A stretch of DNA of 64,000 bases. It comes from Amycolatopsis pretoriensis. Lineage in GTDB: Bacteria; Actinomycetota; Actinomycetes; Mycobacteriales; Pseudonocardiaceae. A program made the position numbers and the translations under genes. Location: assembly GCF_900107925.1 (NCBI RefSeq), contig NZ_FNUJ01000010.1, positions 248,001 through 312,000 of the forward strand. The letters are read 5' to 3'. Positions 9,398-19,607 of the stretch are shown piece by piece (the first letter of the stretch is position 1; the number at the start of each line of letters is the position of its first letter). Below the pieces are notes generated by a model, which saw only the letters and a program-made list of their open reading frames with translations, was not told the DNA's origin and did no database searches.

Positions 9398-10338
9398 AGC
9401 TGCTGCGGGACCTGCCGCTGGGCACGCGGGTGGTGGTCCGCTACCGGATCGAGGGCGGGTTCACCGACGCACTCGGCGACCTGGTGGCGCGCGACTCGAC
9501 GACGTGCACGGTGGAGACCCGGCGCGGCCCGGTCGTGGTGGCGTTCGACGCCGTCACCCTGGCCAAGCCGGTGCCCCCGCCGCCGGTGCGGAAATCGCGT
9601 TTCGACGAACTGGTGGCCGAAGCCGACGCGGTGTCGGTGGACGGCTGGGATTTCTCCTGGCTCGACGGCCGCGCCACCGAGGCTCGCCCGTCCTGGGGTT
9701 ACCAGCGGATGCTGGGCTCGCGCCTCGCGGACGTCCAGGCCGCGCTCGACCTCGAGACCGGCGGTGGCGAAGTCCTCGACGGCTGCCCGTCCCTGCCGCC
9801 GCTGATGGCCGCCACCGAGTCGTGGCCGCCGAACGTCGCACGCGCTTCGGCCCGCTTGCGGCCGCGCGGAGTGGTGGTCGTGGCCACCGAAGGCATTCCC
9901 TTCGGCGACAACGTGTTCGACCTGGTTTCCAGCCGGCACCCCGTGACGACGGCGTGGTCCGACATCGCCCGTGTCCTGCGCCCCGGCGGCAGCTACTTCT
10001 CGCAGCAGGTCGGACCGGCGAGCGTGTTCGAGCTGGTCGAGTTCTTCCTCGGCCCGCAGCCGGCGGAGGGCCGCAACAGCCGCCACCCGGACCGAGCCGT
10101 GGCGGCCGCCGGTGCCGCCGGGCTGGAGGTCACGGACCTGCGGTCGGAGTCGCTGAGGACCGAGTTCTTCGACATCGGCGCGGTGGTCTACTTCCTGCGC
10201 AAGGTGATCTGGATGGTCCCGGGGTTCACGGTCGAGCAGTACCTGCCGAAACTGCGGGAACTGCACGAGCTGATCGAGCGCGACGGCCCGTTCGTCGCCC
10301 ACACGACGAGGTTCCTCATCGAAGCTCGGAAGCCCTGA
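9394..10338 (+). CDS. SAM-dependent methyltransferase with an N-terminal SH3-like domain
   Basis: 314 residues in two parts. Residues 1-70 (LLRDLPLGTRVVVRYRIEGG...LGDLVARDSTTCTVETRRGP) form a small all-beta module normally seen at the N-terminus of some actinobacterial GNAT acetyltransferases. Residues from about 75 are a class I methyltransferase of the GGEVL type (LDLETGGGEVLDG, IPFGDNVFDLVSSRHPV, VLRPGGSYFSQQVG, RTEFFDIGAVVYFLRKV). Joining the two appears to be a fusion. GTGA overlap with the glutaredoxin gene gives coupling. The 3' end overlaps the convergent TetR gene by 23 bp. Confidence 0.78.
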   Translation: MKLLRDLPLGTRVVVRYRIEGGFTDALGDLVARDSTTCTVETRRGPVVVAFDAVTLAKPVPPPPVRKSRFDELVAEADAVSVDGWDFSWLDGRATEARPSWGYQRMLGSRLADVQAALDLETGGGEVLDGCPSLPPLMAATESWPPNVARASARLRPRGVVVVATEGIPFGDNVFDLVSSRHPVTTAWSDIARVLRPGGSYFSQQVGPASVFELVEFFLGPQPAEGRNSRHPDRAVAAAGAAGLEVTDLRSESLRTEFFDIGAVVYFLRKVIWMVPGFTVEQYLPKLRELHELIERDGPFVAHTTRFLIEARKP

Positions 10339-11101
10339 CGATCGCCGTCTCGACGCCGTCGAGCAGCAGTTCCAGGCCCGCCTCGAACGCCAGCCGCGCC
10401 TCGCGTTCGAGGTAGGGCTCGTCGGAAGGCTCACCCGGCGGCAACCGCGCCACCGTCGGGAACCGGGCCGTCAAATCCGGTACCAGCTCCCCCAGCAACG
10501 CCGACCGCGCACCCCACCAGTCCTCTTCGGACAATCCCGTCTCGCGCGCCGCCTGGCGGGATTCGGCCGCCGTCTGGACCGAGCCGCGGACGACGTTGAA
10601 CAGGGCCGACACCACCCACCGCACCCGGGACAGGGGCAACCCTGTCGTCGCCAGTACCGACAGCAGCGTCTCCTGGACGTGGAACTCCCCCGGCCCCAAC
10701 ACCGGCCGCGCGGGTGACACCAGGAGCAGCCACGGGTGCCGCAGGTGCAGGTCCCACAGGGCGTCGGCCAAAGCCAAAGCCGCCGCACGCCAACCGTCGG
10801 ACGAAGAAAACGATGACGGCAATTCACCCAGGGTCCGGTCGTACATGAGGTCGACCAGCTCGGTCTTGCCCGGCACGTACGTGTACAACGCCATCGCCGT
10901 CCGGCCGAGGCGCTCGCCCACCGAACGCATCGACAGCGCCGTCATGCCCTCGGTGTCGGCGATGTCGATCGCCGCCGCGACGATCGCCTCCACGGACAGC
11001 CCCGGTTTGGGCCCGGGGCCCGTGCGCGGCGCGACCACGCGCGGCCCCCACAGCAGTTCCATGGACCGGCGGGCGTCGCCCTGACCCGCGAAGACGACCA
11101 C
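10316..11101 (-). CDS. TetR family repressor (TetR_C_1 type) beside a UvrA-like resistance gene
   Basis: 261 residues. The N-terminal helix-turn-helix is clear (IDIADTEGMTALSMRSVGERLGRTAMALYTYV), and the C-terminal ligand domain is of the tetracycline-repressor type (LADALWDLHLRHPWLLL). Start GTG 11101 with AAGGAG upstream. It is divergent from the UvrA-like ATPase, with paired operator sites between them, so it most likely represses that operon and itself and responds to a small molecule, perhaps an intercalating antibiotic. The inducer is inferred from family only. Confidence 0.85.
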   Translation of the reverse strand: MVVFAGQGDARRSMELLWGPRVVAPRTGPGPKPGLSVEAIVAAAIDIADTEGMTALSMRSVGERLGRTAMALYTYVPGKTELVDLMYDRTLGELPSSFSSSDGWRAAALALADALWDLHLRHPWLLLVSPARPVLGPGEFHVQETLLSVLATTGLPLSRVRWVVSALFNVVRGSVQTAAESRQAARETGLSEEDWWGARSALLGELVPDLTARFPTVARLPPGEPSDEPYLEREARLAFEAGLELLLDGVETAIVRASELR

Positions 11102-11111
11102 CTTGCCGACT

Positions 11112-11166
11112 CCTTACACCCTAAAGTATTGTACGATCGAGAATCACTTTACAGCCTAAAGTATCA
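11112..11166. promoter_or_regulatory. Divergent promoter with duplicated TetR operator
   Basis: CCTAAAGTAT occurs twice (11120-11129 and 11155-11164), each preceded by TTACA(C/G), giving two roughly 17-bp direct repeats about 35 bp apart. The second copy is also a dyad, ACTTTA-N5-TAAAGT (11146-11162). A minus-strand TACAAT at 11127-11132 could be the -10 of the tetR gene, so repressor binding would cover both promoters. Confidence 0.7.
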
Positions 11167-11177
11167 AGAAGGACAGC

Positions 11178-13447
<2,270 letters not shown>

Positions 13448-13451
<4 letters not shown>

Positions 13452-14239
13452 ACCCGACCGGCCTGCTCGAAGTGACCGCGGTGCGGCACCCGACACCGCG
13501 CACCGTGCGCGTCACGTTCACCGGCTCCGGCTTGCGCGAGCTTCCGGCGTGGCCCGACCAGCAGCTCAAGCTCCTGTTCCCGCCGCCGGGCCGCCCGGTG
13601 CGGCTGCCTTCGGCCGACGACGGCGACGTCATGCGCTGGTACCAGGCGTACCTGGCGATCCCGGAGGACGAACGGCCGGTGATGCGCAGCTACACCGTGC
13701 GCTCGCGGGACGGCGACACGATCGACGTCGAGTTCGTGCTGCACTCCGGTCACACCGACGGCCCGGCGACGGCGTGGGCGCGGACCGCAGCGCCGGGTGC
13801 CGTTCTCGGCCGGTACGGCCCGGACGCCGCGTACCGCCGTCCACTGTCCACAGCGGACACCCTGCTGCTGGCCGGCGACGAGACCGCGGTGCCGGCCATC
13901 GCCACGATACTGTCCGAAGTGGACAACGCCGTGGCGTTCGTCGAAGTGGCGGACGCGGCGGAGGAACAGCCATTGCCCGTCCACTGGCTGCACCGGGACG
14001 GCGCACCGCACGGGAGCAAGCTGCTCGACGCCGTGCGCGGCGCCGCTCTCGGACCGGGGACGGCGGCTTGGCTCGCGGGTGAAGCGGGAATGGTGCGGTC
14101 GCTGCGCCGTCACCTGGTGGGCGAGCGGGGGTTCGCCAAGGGGGACATCGAGTTCACCGGCTACTGGCGCCGCAAGCTGACCCAGGACGACGCGCCGACC
14201 CCCGAGGATCTCGCCGACGCGCGCGAAAAGCTGACCTAG
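13448..14239 (+). CDS. Siderophore-interacting FAD-dependent ferric reductase
   Basis: 263 residues with an N-terminal FAD-binding barrel (MRSYTVRSRD is the FAD-binding RxYT motif) and a C-terminal NAD(P)H-type domain (DTLLLAGDETAVPAIATIL, TAAWLAGEAGMVRSLRRHL, FTGYWRRK). Members reduce ferric siderophores in the cytosol. The GTG start overlaps the stop of the UvrA-like gene (GTGA, 13448-13451), so both proteins would be made together under the TetR. No siderophore gene lies nearby, which leaves the possibility that the reductase acts on the same redox-active drug as the UvrA-like protein. Confidence 0.85.
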
Positions 14240-14255
14240 TGGCAGACTCGGCCGG

Positions 14256-15137
14256 GTGCGCGCGGAACTGACGGCATCGGGCATCGACCCGGCTTCGGTG
14301 GTGGCGGCCGAGGACATCGGCGGCGGAACGTACAACACGGCGACACGCCTGGAGCTGGCCGACGGGCGGCGGCTGGTGCTCAAGATCGCGCCCACCGCGC
14401 CGGGGCTCTCGCACGAACACGACCTCCTGGCCACCGAAGCCGAGTACTACCGCCGGGTTTCCGGCCCGCTGCCGTCGGTGGTCGGGTCGGGGCCGGGGTT
14501 CCTGCTGATGACGGAGCTGCCGGGCGTGCCGTGGTCGCAGCTGCCCGAGGGGCCGCGGCCGCACCGGGAGCTGGGCGAGGTCGTGGCCGGGCTGCACACG
14601 GTCACCGGCGACGGCTTCGGTTATCCGCAGGAGACTCTGCACCCGACGTGGCCGAAGGCGTTCACGGCGATGGCGGACGCGATCCTGGCCGACGCCGTCC
14701 GCTACGGCGTCCACCTCCCGCGCCCGGCGGCGGAGATCGCGCACCTGGTGCGCCGGCACGAGCCGCTGCTGGAGCTGGTGACGACCCCCGTGCTGGTCCA
14801 CTTCGACCTGTGGGACGGCAACCTCCTGCTGGACGACGGCCGGCTGTCGGGGATCATCGACGCCGAGCGCGCGTTCTGGGGCGACCCAGCGGCGGAGTTC
14901 GTGTCGCTGGGCCTGTTCCGCGACCTCGACCCGGGCCTGCTCGAGGGCTACCGGACGGCGGGCGGCCCGGTGCGGTTCGGCATGCCGGTGTGGGCGCGGC
15001 TGGGGCTGTACCGGGTGTACCTCGACTTGATCATGCTGGTGGAGATGGTGCCGCGCAAAGTCGACGACCCCGACCGGGCGCGTTTTATCCGGCACCGCCT
15101 GGCCGGTCATCTCGATACGCTGCAGCGTGCGCTCTGA
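14256..15137 (+). CDS. Aminoglycoside phosphotransferase-family kinase
   Basis: 293 residues with the APH fold: nucleotide-binding VLKIAPTAPG, catalytic loop VHFDLWDGNLLLDDG (HxDxxxxN) and the metal-binding IIDAERAFWGDP. The family phosphorylates small-molecule hydroxyls (aminoglycosides, macrolides, choline, homoserine); the substrate cannot be assigned. Start GTG 14256, 16 nt after the preceding stop, so it probably continues the TetR-controlled transcript. The stop overlaps the start of the next acetyltransferase gene. Confidence 0.82.
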   Translation: MRAELTASGIDPASVVAAEDIGGGTYNTATRLELADGRRLVLKIAPTAPGLSHEHDLLATEAEYYRRVSGPLPSVVGSGPGFLLMTELPGVPWSQLPEGPRPHRELGEVVAGLHTVTGDGFGYPQETLHPTWPKAFTAMADAILADAVRYGVHLPRPAAEIAHLVRRHEPLLELVTTPVLVHFDLWDGNLLLDDGRLSGIIDAERAFWGDPAAEFVSLGLFRDLDPGLLEGYRTAGGPVRFGMPVWARLGLYRVYLDLIMLVEMVPRKVDDPDRARFIRHRLAGHLDTLQRAL

Positions 15138-15624
15138 AATCGTGGTCCCGCTGACCATCCGCGACCTCACGGAAGCCGACCTGCCGGAGTGCGGCTGGTC
15201 GGGGTCCCGGCTGCACCTGGAGCACGTGGCCCGGCAGCTCGCGCGCGTCCCCCTCGGCGAGGCGGAGTACCTGGCCGCGTGCGCGTCGCGGTCCGGGCTC
15301 CCCGTCGGCAAAGGCCTGATCGACTACCGCGCGAACCCGGAGGCGGGGACGATCGGCCAGCTGGCGGTGCACCCGGCCCTGCAGTCGTGCGGAATCGGCT
15401 CGGCACTGGTGCTCGCCGCCGAAGAACGCATCCGCGCCCGCGGCTTGCGGCACGCGGAACTGGGCGTCGAAGTGGACAACCCGCGCGCACAGGCGCTGTA
15501 CGAGCGGCTCGGCTACGCCGCCTACGGCAAGGCACCCGAGAGCTGGGACGAAGAGGCGCCGGACGGCTCGATCCGCCGTTACGAGACCACGTGCGTCCTG
15601 ATGCGCAAGCCGCTCACCACGTGA
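15127..15624 (+). CDS. GNAT family N-acetyltransferase
   Basis: 165 residues with the full GNAT fold: substrate half (RDLTEADLPECGWSGSRLHLEHV), beta4 TIGQLAVHPALQ, acetyl-CoA loop QSCGIGSALVLAAEERI and the C-terminal ELGVEVDNPRAQALYERLGY. GTG 15127 lies inside the last codons of the APH-like gene (11-bp overlap), so the two are coupled. The pair of kinase and acetyltransferase behind a resistance ATPase suggests small-molecule modification, but neither substrate is known. The 3' end overlaps the convergent P450 gene by 11 bp. Confidence 0.85.
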   Translation: MRSEIVVPLTIRDLTEADLPECGWSGSRLHLEHVARQLARVPLGEAEYLAACASRSGLPVGKGLIDYRANPEAGTIGQLAVHPALQSCGIGSALVLAAEERIRARGLRHAELGVEVDNPRAQALYERLGYAAYGKAPESWDEEAPDGSIRRYETTCVLMRKPLTT

Positions 15625-16801
15625 CCGGCAGGCAGTGCACCCCGTACACCAGCATGTCGTCCTTGAAGGCCAGCTCCTCCACCGGTACCGCGAGCCGCAG
15701 CCGCGGGAGGCGCCGGTACAAAGTCCCGTACACCACCTGCAGCTCCACCCGGGCCAGCGTCTGGCCGAGGCACTGGTGCACGCCGTACCCGAACGCCACG
15801 TGGTGGCGGGCCTCGCGCGTCACGTCCAGGCGGTCCGGCTCGGCGAACACCGCGCCGTCGCGGTTGGCGACGTCGCCCGCCGCGATGAGGCCTTCGCCCG
15901 CGCGGATCAGCTCGCCGCCGATTTCGATGTCCTCGACCGCCACCCGGCGACGTCCGGTGTGCGTGATGTTCAGGTAGCGCAACAGTTCCTCGACCGCGCG
16001 GCGCAGCAGGTCCGCGTCGCCGGTGCGGACCAGTTCGAGCTGGTCCGGGTGCTCCAGCAACGCGACCGTGCCGAGCGCGATCATGTTCGCCGTCGTCTCG
16101 TGGCCCGCCACCAGCAGCAGCTGACCCATCGACGCTACTTCTTCCGCGCTCATGCGCCCGGTCGCGTACTGGGACACGGCCAGCTTGCTCAGGACGTCGT
16201 CACCCGGGTCGGCGACCTTCCGCTCGACCAGGCCGCCGAGGTAAGCCAGCAGTTCTTCGGTCGCCTGCACCGCTTCCGCGGGCGTCGCCGTCCGGGAGAC
16301 CATCACCTTCGTGATGTCCTGGAACAGCTCCCGGTCCTCGTAGGGCACGCCGAGCAGCTCGCAGATCACCAGCGACGGCACCGGCAGCGCGAACGCCGTG
16401 ACGAGGTCGACGGGCTTCGGACCGGCCAGCAGCCCGTCGACGAGGTCGTCGACGATCCGCTGGATCGCCGGGCGCAGGGCTTCCATCTTCTTTACGAGGA
16501 AGTCACCGGTCAGCAGCCGCCGCTGGGCCGCATGCTCGGCGCCGTCCATGGTGATGAACGACTTCGCGCGCTGCCGCCGAGCCGCGGAAGCCGCGCTCTG
16601 GTGTGGATAGCCGGCCCGATCGGAGTCGGCGCTGACCCGCGAGTCGCGCAGCACGGCCCGGACATCGTCATAGCGCGTGACCAGCCACGGCGTGCTGCCG
16701 TTCCACAACCGGACGCGCGACACGGGCGGCAGCTCGCCGAGTTCGGCGGGCGGGTCGAAGGGACACCGCCGGGTCATCGGAAACGCGGGCACGCCGTCCA
16801 C
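15614..16801 (-). CDS. Cytochrome P450 (CYP105-like)
   Basis: 395 residues, the usual bacterial class I length. Seen are the I-helix LLVAGHETTANMIALG (oxygen-activating acid/Thr pair), the K-helix AVEELLRYL (ExxR) and the heme loop FGYGVHQCLGQTLARVEL with the Cys ligand. A soluble cytosolic hydroxylase or epoxidase needing ferredoxin and reductase is expected; neither partner is adjacent. Start GTG 16801 has GGGAGGT 6 nt upstream. It lies 75 bp downstream of a same-strand TetR gene with a palindrome between them. Confidence 0.9.
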   Translation of the reverse strand: MDGVPAFPMTRRCPFDPPAELGELPPVSRVRLWNGSTPWLVTRYDDVRAVLRDSRVSADSDRAGYPHQSAASAARRQRAKSFITMDGAEHAAQRRLLTGDFLVKKMEALRPAIQRIVDDLVDGLLAGPKPVDLVTAFALPVPSLVICELLGVPYEDRELFQDITKVMVSRTATPAEAVQATEELLAYLGGLVERKVADPGDDVLSKLAVSQYATGRMSAEEVASMGQLLLVAGHETTANMIALGTVALLEHPDQLELVRTGDADLLRRAVEELLRYLNITHTGRRRVAVEDIEIGGELIRAGEGLIAAGDVANRDGAVFAEPDRLDVTREARHHVAFGYGVHQCLGQTLARVELQVVYGTLYRRLPRLRLAVPVEELAFKDDMLVYGVHCLPVTW

Positions 16802-16838
16802 CGGATACCTCCCGAAGCTGCCGGAAATTTACATAGCT

Positions 16839-16849
16839 ATGCTAAGCAT
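16839..16849. promoter_or_regulatory. 11-bp palindrome in the P450 promoter region, probable TetR operator
   Basis: ATGCTAAGCAT is a perfect odd palindrome in the short gap between the tetR and P450 genes. It sits beside an AT-rich stretch (minus strand TAGCTATGTAAAT) that could contain the P450 -10 element, so binding here would block P450 transcription. Confidence 0.5.
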
Positions 16850-16876
16850 CTTCCGGGGACTTCGCCACCCTGCCGA

Positions 16877-17515
16877 TCAGGCGAACACGAGCGACACCAG
16901 CTCGTCGACGAACGGCTCCACCAGCTCGGCCCCCGTCCGGTTCAAAACGCTGTGGAACAACGCGACCCGCCCATGCGCCCCCACGAACACGACCGCCGCC
17001 GCGCGTCCCGGTGTCACCCGCAGCGCGTGACCCGCCTCGACGCACCTCTCGAAACCCGCCGCCAGCCGGTCGATCAAGTCCAGCAGCGGCCCTTCCGCCG
17101 GACCGCCCGGCTCCACCCGGGATGCACCGTTGGCCAGCATCAACCGGTAATGCCCCGGGTTCTCCATCGCGAACGTGCAGTACGCGTGAATCTGCGCCCG
17201 GACGCGGCCGACGACGTCCGTTTCGCCGAGCGTCTCCTCGGCCGCGCGCATCGATTCCGCGAGCCGCGCGTATTCGTGGTCGAGCAGCCCGCGCACCAAT
17301 TCCGCGCGGTCGGAAAAATGCTGGTAGATGCTCGCCGGGGCGATGCCGACCGCGCGAGCCACACCGCGGATCGTCAGCCCGTCTTCCCCGCCGAGCTCGG
17401 CCAGCAACCGCCCGGCCGCTGCCAGGATTTCCCCGCGCAGCCGTTCGCCTTCGCCCCAGCGGTTCCTCGTTCGGCCGTTTCCGGCTTCGACGTTCTCCGG
17501 CACCCGGCCATTCAT
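16877..17515 (-). CDS. TetR family regulator of the adjacent P450
   Basis: 212 residues. Helix-turn-helix GEDGLTIRGVARAVGIAPASIYQHFSD, then a TetR_C domain with HYRLMLANG and a C-terminal PFVDELVSLVFA. ATG 17515. It is transcribed in the same direction as the P450, 75 bp upstream, with an 11-bp palindrome between them. Control of the P450 by an unknown ligand, perhaps its substrate, is the likely role. Confidence 0.82.
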   Translation of the reverse strand: MNGRVPENVEAGNGRTRNRWGEGERLRGEILAAAGRLLAELGGEDGLTIRGVARAVGIAPASIYQHFSDRAELVRGLLDHEYARLAESMRAAEETLGETDVVGRVRAQIHAYCTFAMENPGHYRLMLANGASRVEPGGPAEGPLLDLIDRLAAGFERCVEAGHALRVTPGRAAAVVFVGAHGRVALFHSVLNRTGAELVEPFVDELVSLVFA

Positions 17516-17583
17516 ACGCCCGGGTCCGGGACACCCGTGTTCCGGGGTCCCGGAGCACCCCGGAATTGTCGGAAATTGATAAC

Positions 17584-18288
17584 TCAGGAGACGAGGGCCG
17601 GGTAAAGCCCCGCGAGGTCACCCGACAGCCCGGCCCGGACGTTCCGGGTGACGTCGTCGGCGAGCACCTCGAAGCGGCCCTGCCCGACGCCGTCGAGCGC
17701 GAGCCCGGCCACGACCGCCGGGTCGATCTTCGGCCCGTCGACGTGCTTGGCCATGTCGGTGTCCATGTAGCCGACGTGCAGCGCGGTCACCTGCGTCTTC
17801 TGCGGCGCCAGTTCCAGGCGCAGCGCGTTGGTCAGCGACCAGGCCGCCGACTTGGCCGCGGAGTACGCGGCGACCTGCGGCGAGGTGAACCACGACAGCA
17901 CCGACAGCACGTTCAGGACCGCGCCGCCGCCGTTGCGCTCGAGGATCGGCGCGAACTCGCGCGTCACGGCGAGGGTGCCGAAGTAGTGCGTGTCCATCTC
18001 GAGCTTGATGTCGTCGAGGGACCCGCCGAGCAGCGACGACCCCGTGGACGACCCGGCGTTGTTGACCAGCAGCGTGACGTCGCCGGCCTGCGCGGCGGCC
18101 GCCCGGATCGACTCGGGGTCCGTGACGTCGAGGCGAAGCGGCACCACACCCGGCAGGTCGACGGACTCCGGATTGCGCGCGGCGGCGTAGACCTTCTTCG
18201 CGCCACGCGCCAGAAGAGCGGCGGCGAACTGCCGGCCGAGTCCCCGGTTGGCTCCGGTGACCAGCGCCACCGCACCCGTGATCTCCAT
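17584..18288 (-). CDS. Short-chain dehydrogenase/reductase (SDR)
   Basis: 234 residues. Cofactor motif ALVTGANRGLGRQ (TGxxxGxG), the LVNNAGSSTG strand and the catalytic pattern NVLSVLSW...YSAAKSAAW (Ser, YxxxK) make a classical NAD(P)-dependent SDR. The true start is ATG 18288, with AGAGGAGC upstream; the frame is open 12 codons further but that part overlaps the operator region. It is divergent from an HxlR regulator with two dyads between them, the usual arrangement for a redox- or aldehyde-inducible oxidoreductase. Confidence 0.88.
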   Translation of the reverse strand: MEITGAVALVTGANRGLGRQFAAALLARGAKKVYAAARNPESVDLPGVVPLRLDVTDPESIRAAAAQAGDVTLLVNNAGSSTGSSLLGGSLDDIKLEMDTHYFGTLAVTREFAPILERNGGGAVLNVLSVLSWFTSPQVAAYSAAKSAAWSLTNALRLELAPQKTQVTALHVGYMDTDMAKHVDGPKIDPAVVAGLALDGVGQGRFEVLADDVTRNVRAGLSGDLAGLYPALVS

Positions 18289-18304
18289 GACGAGCTCCTC
18301 TCGC

Positions 18305-18374
18305 ACCTGACTTGCTCTTTGCAAGCTAGCTACGGCCGACTGTACGGCGTAGACTTGCTCCGAGCAAGTCAGGT
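18305..18374. promoter_or_regulatory. SDR/HxlR divergent operator region
   Basis: Two dyads share one half-site. GACTTGCTC-C-GAGCAAGTC (18352-18370) is a perfect 19-bp palindrome. CTTGC-N5-GCAAG is at 18311-18325. The outer half-sites ACCTGACTTGCT (18305-18316) and AGCAAGTCAGGT (18363-18374) are also a perfect 12-bp inverted pair, so a looped or cooperative complex covering both promoters is possible. Confidence 0.75.
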
Positions 18375-18386
18375 AGGAGGGATCAC

Positions 18387-18881
18387 ATGAGCCGCCGGAC
18401 CACGTGGGAGGACAACTCCTGCCCGATCGCCCGCGCCGCCGACATCATCGCCGAGCCGTGGACGCTGCTGATCCTGCGCAACGCGACCGCGGGCACGACC
18501 CGGTTCGAAGACTTCCGCGCGCAGCTCGGCATCGCCGACAACGTGCTGACGACCCGGCTGGCGAAGCTCGTCGAGCGCGGGCTGATGACGAAGCTCCCCT
18601 ACCGCGACGGCGGCCGGACGCGGCACGAGTACCGCCTCACGAAGGCCGGCTCGGACGCGCTGCCGGTGCTGCACGCCCTCGGCGCGTGGGGTGACGCCCA
18701 CACTTCGTCGGAAACCGCGTACGGCCCCATGCAGCTGGTCCACTGCGCCTGCGGCGAGCTGACCCGACCCGGCGAGAAGTGCGACGCGTGCGGAAAAGCG
18801 CTGGTCAGGGACGATTTGGCGTGGCGCGGCTCGTGGCTGTCCGAAGGTGAGATTCCGCTGGCAGACCCCGTCGGTTGGTAA
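18387..18881 (+). CDS. HxlR family transcriptional regulator
   Basis: 164 residues. The N-terminus has the family Cys (NSCPIARAADIIAEPWTLLILR), followed by a winged helix (TRFEDFRAQLGIADNVLTTRLAKLVERGLM, HEYRLTKAG). The C-terminal tail HCACGELTRPGEKCDACG adds a four-Cys zinc-ribbon-like knuckle that is not universal in the family. HxlR proteins often sense aldehydes, quinones or disulfide stress through the N-terminal Cys. AGGAGGGATC precedes ATG 18387. It probably controls the divergent SDR and itself. Confidence 0.88.
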   Translation: MSRRTTWEDNSCPIARAADIIAEPWTLLILRNATAGTTRFEDFRAQLGIADNVLTTRLAKLVERGLMTKLPYRDGGRTRHEYRLTKAGSDALPVLHALGAWGDAHTSSETAYGPMQLVHCACGELTRPGEKCDACGKALVRDDLAWRGSWLSEGEIPLADPVGW

Positions 18882-18992
18882 ATCACCGTTTTCCTTGCAG
18901 TACGAAAGTCGGGTCACAAGAGCCGGTCGAGTTTGTAAGTTCGACACCCAGCGCGCGCAAACCCGGCAAATTCCCCACGGCAAGGAGTCCCG

Positions 18993-19547
18993 ATGTCCCG
19001 GAAGTACCTGCTGCCCGGTGCCGCCGTCGCACTGGCGATGATCGCGACCCCGCTCACCGCAGCGCCCGCGATGGCGGCCCCGGAAGCGGCCACGGTCGTC
19101 TACTACGACACCTCGGACGCCCCCACCTTCCGCGACCAGATCAACGCGGGCGCGGCCAACTGGAACGCGGCGGTGTCGAACGTCAAGCTCCAGGAGAGCT
19201 CCTCGGGCGCGTCGCTGCACTACACCGAGGGCAACGACCCGCGCGGCTCGTACGCCCAGACCGACGGCCACGGCAGCGGCACGATCTTCATCGACTACTC
19301 GCAGGCCGAGCAGTACAACCAGACCCGCATCACCGCCCACGAGACCGGCCACGCGCTGGGTCTGCCGGACCACTACGAAGGTCCGTGCTCGGAGCTGATG
19401 TCCGGCGGTGGCCCCGGCCCGTCGTGCACCAACGCGAACCCGAACGCGCAGGAGGCCGCGCAGGTGGAATCCCTGTGGGCCAACGGCTTCGCGGGTGCGC
19501 GCAAGGCGCCGGTCCGCGTCTACGAAGTGACCATGCCGGTCAAGTGA
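18993..19547 (+). CDS. Snapalysin-family secreted zinc metalloprotease (M7)
   Basis: 184 residues. A signal peptide (residues 1-28, ending AMAAPEA) precedes the compact metzincin domain with HETGHALGLPDHY, giving the zinc His residues and third ligand Asp of the snapalysin family. The length matches that family (about 180-220). AAGGAG lies 7 nt before ATG 18993. Small extracellular neutral protease for nutrient release. It is followed by a strong hairpin and a convergent locus. Confidence 0.92.
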   Translation: MSRKYLLPGAAVALAMIATPLTAAPAMAAPEAATVVYYDTSDAPTFRDQINAGAANWNAAVSNVKLQESSSGASLHYTEGNDPRGSYAQTDGHGSGTIFIDYSQAEQYNQTRITAHETGHALGLPDHYEGPCSELMSGGGPGPSCTNANPNAQEAAQVESLWANGFAGARKAPVRVYEVTMPVK

Positions 19548-19571
19548 CCGAAGTCTGACGTCGTCGGGGGA

Positions 19572-19599
19572 GGCCGCACCGGGTACGCCCGGTGCGGCC
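19572..19599. terminator. Bidirectional intrinsic terminator
   Basis: A perfect 12-bp stem (19572-19583 with 19588-19599) and a 4-nt loop lies between the snapalysin stop and the convergent GntR stop. A short TTC follows on the plus strand. Confidence 0.8.
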
Positions 19600-19607
19600 T
19601 TCGTGCG

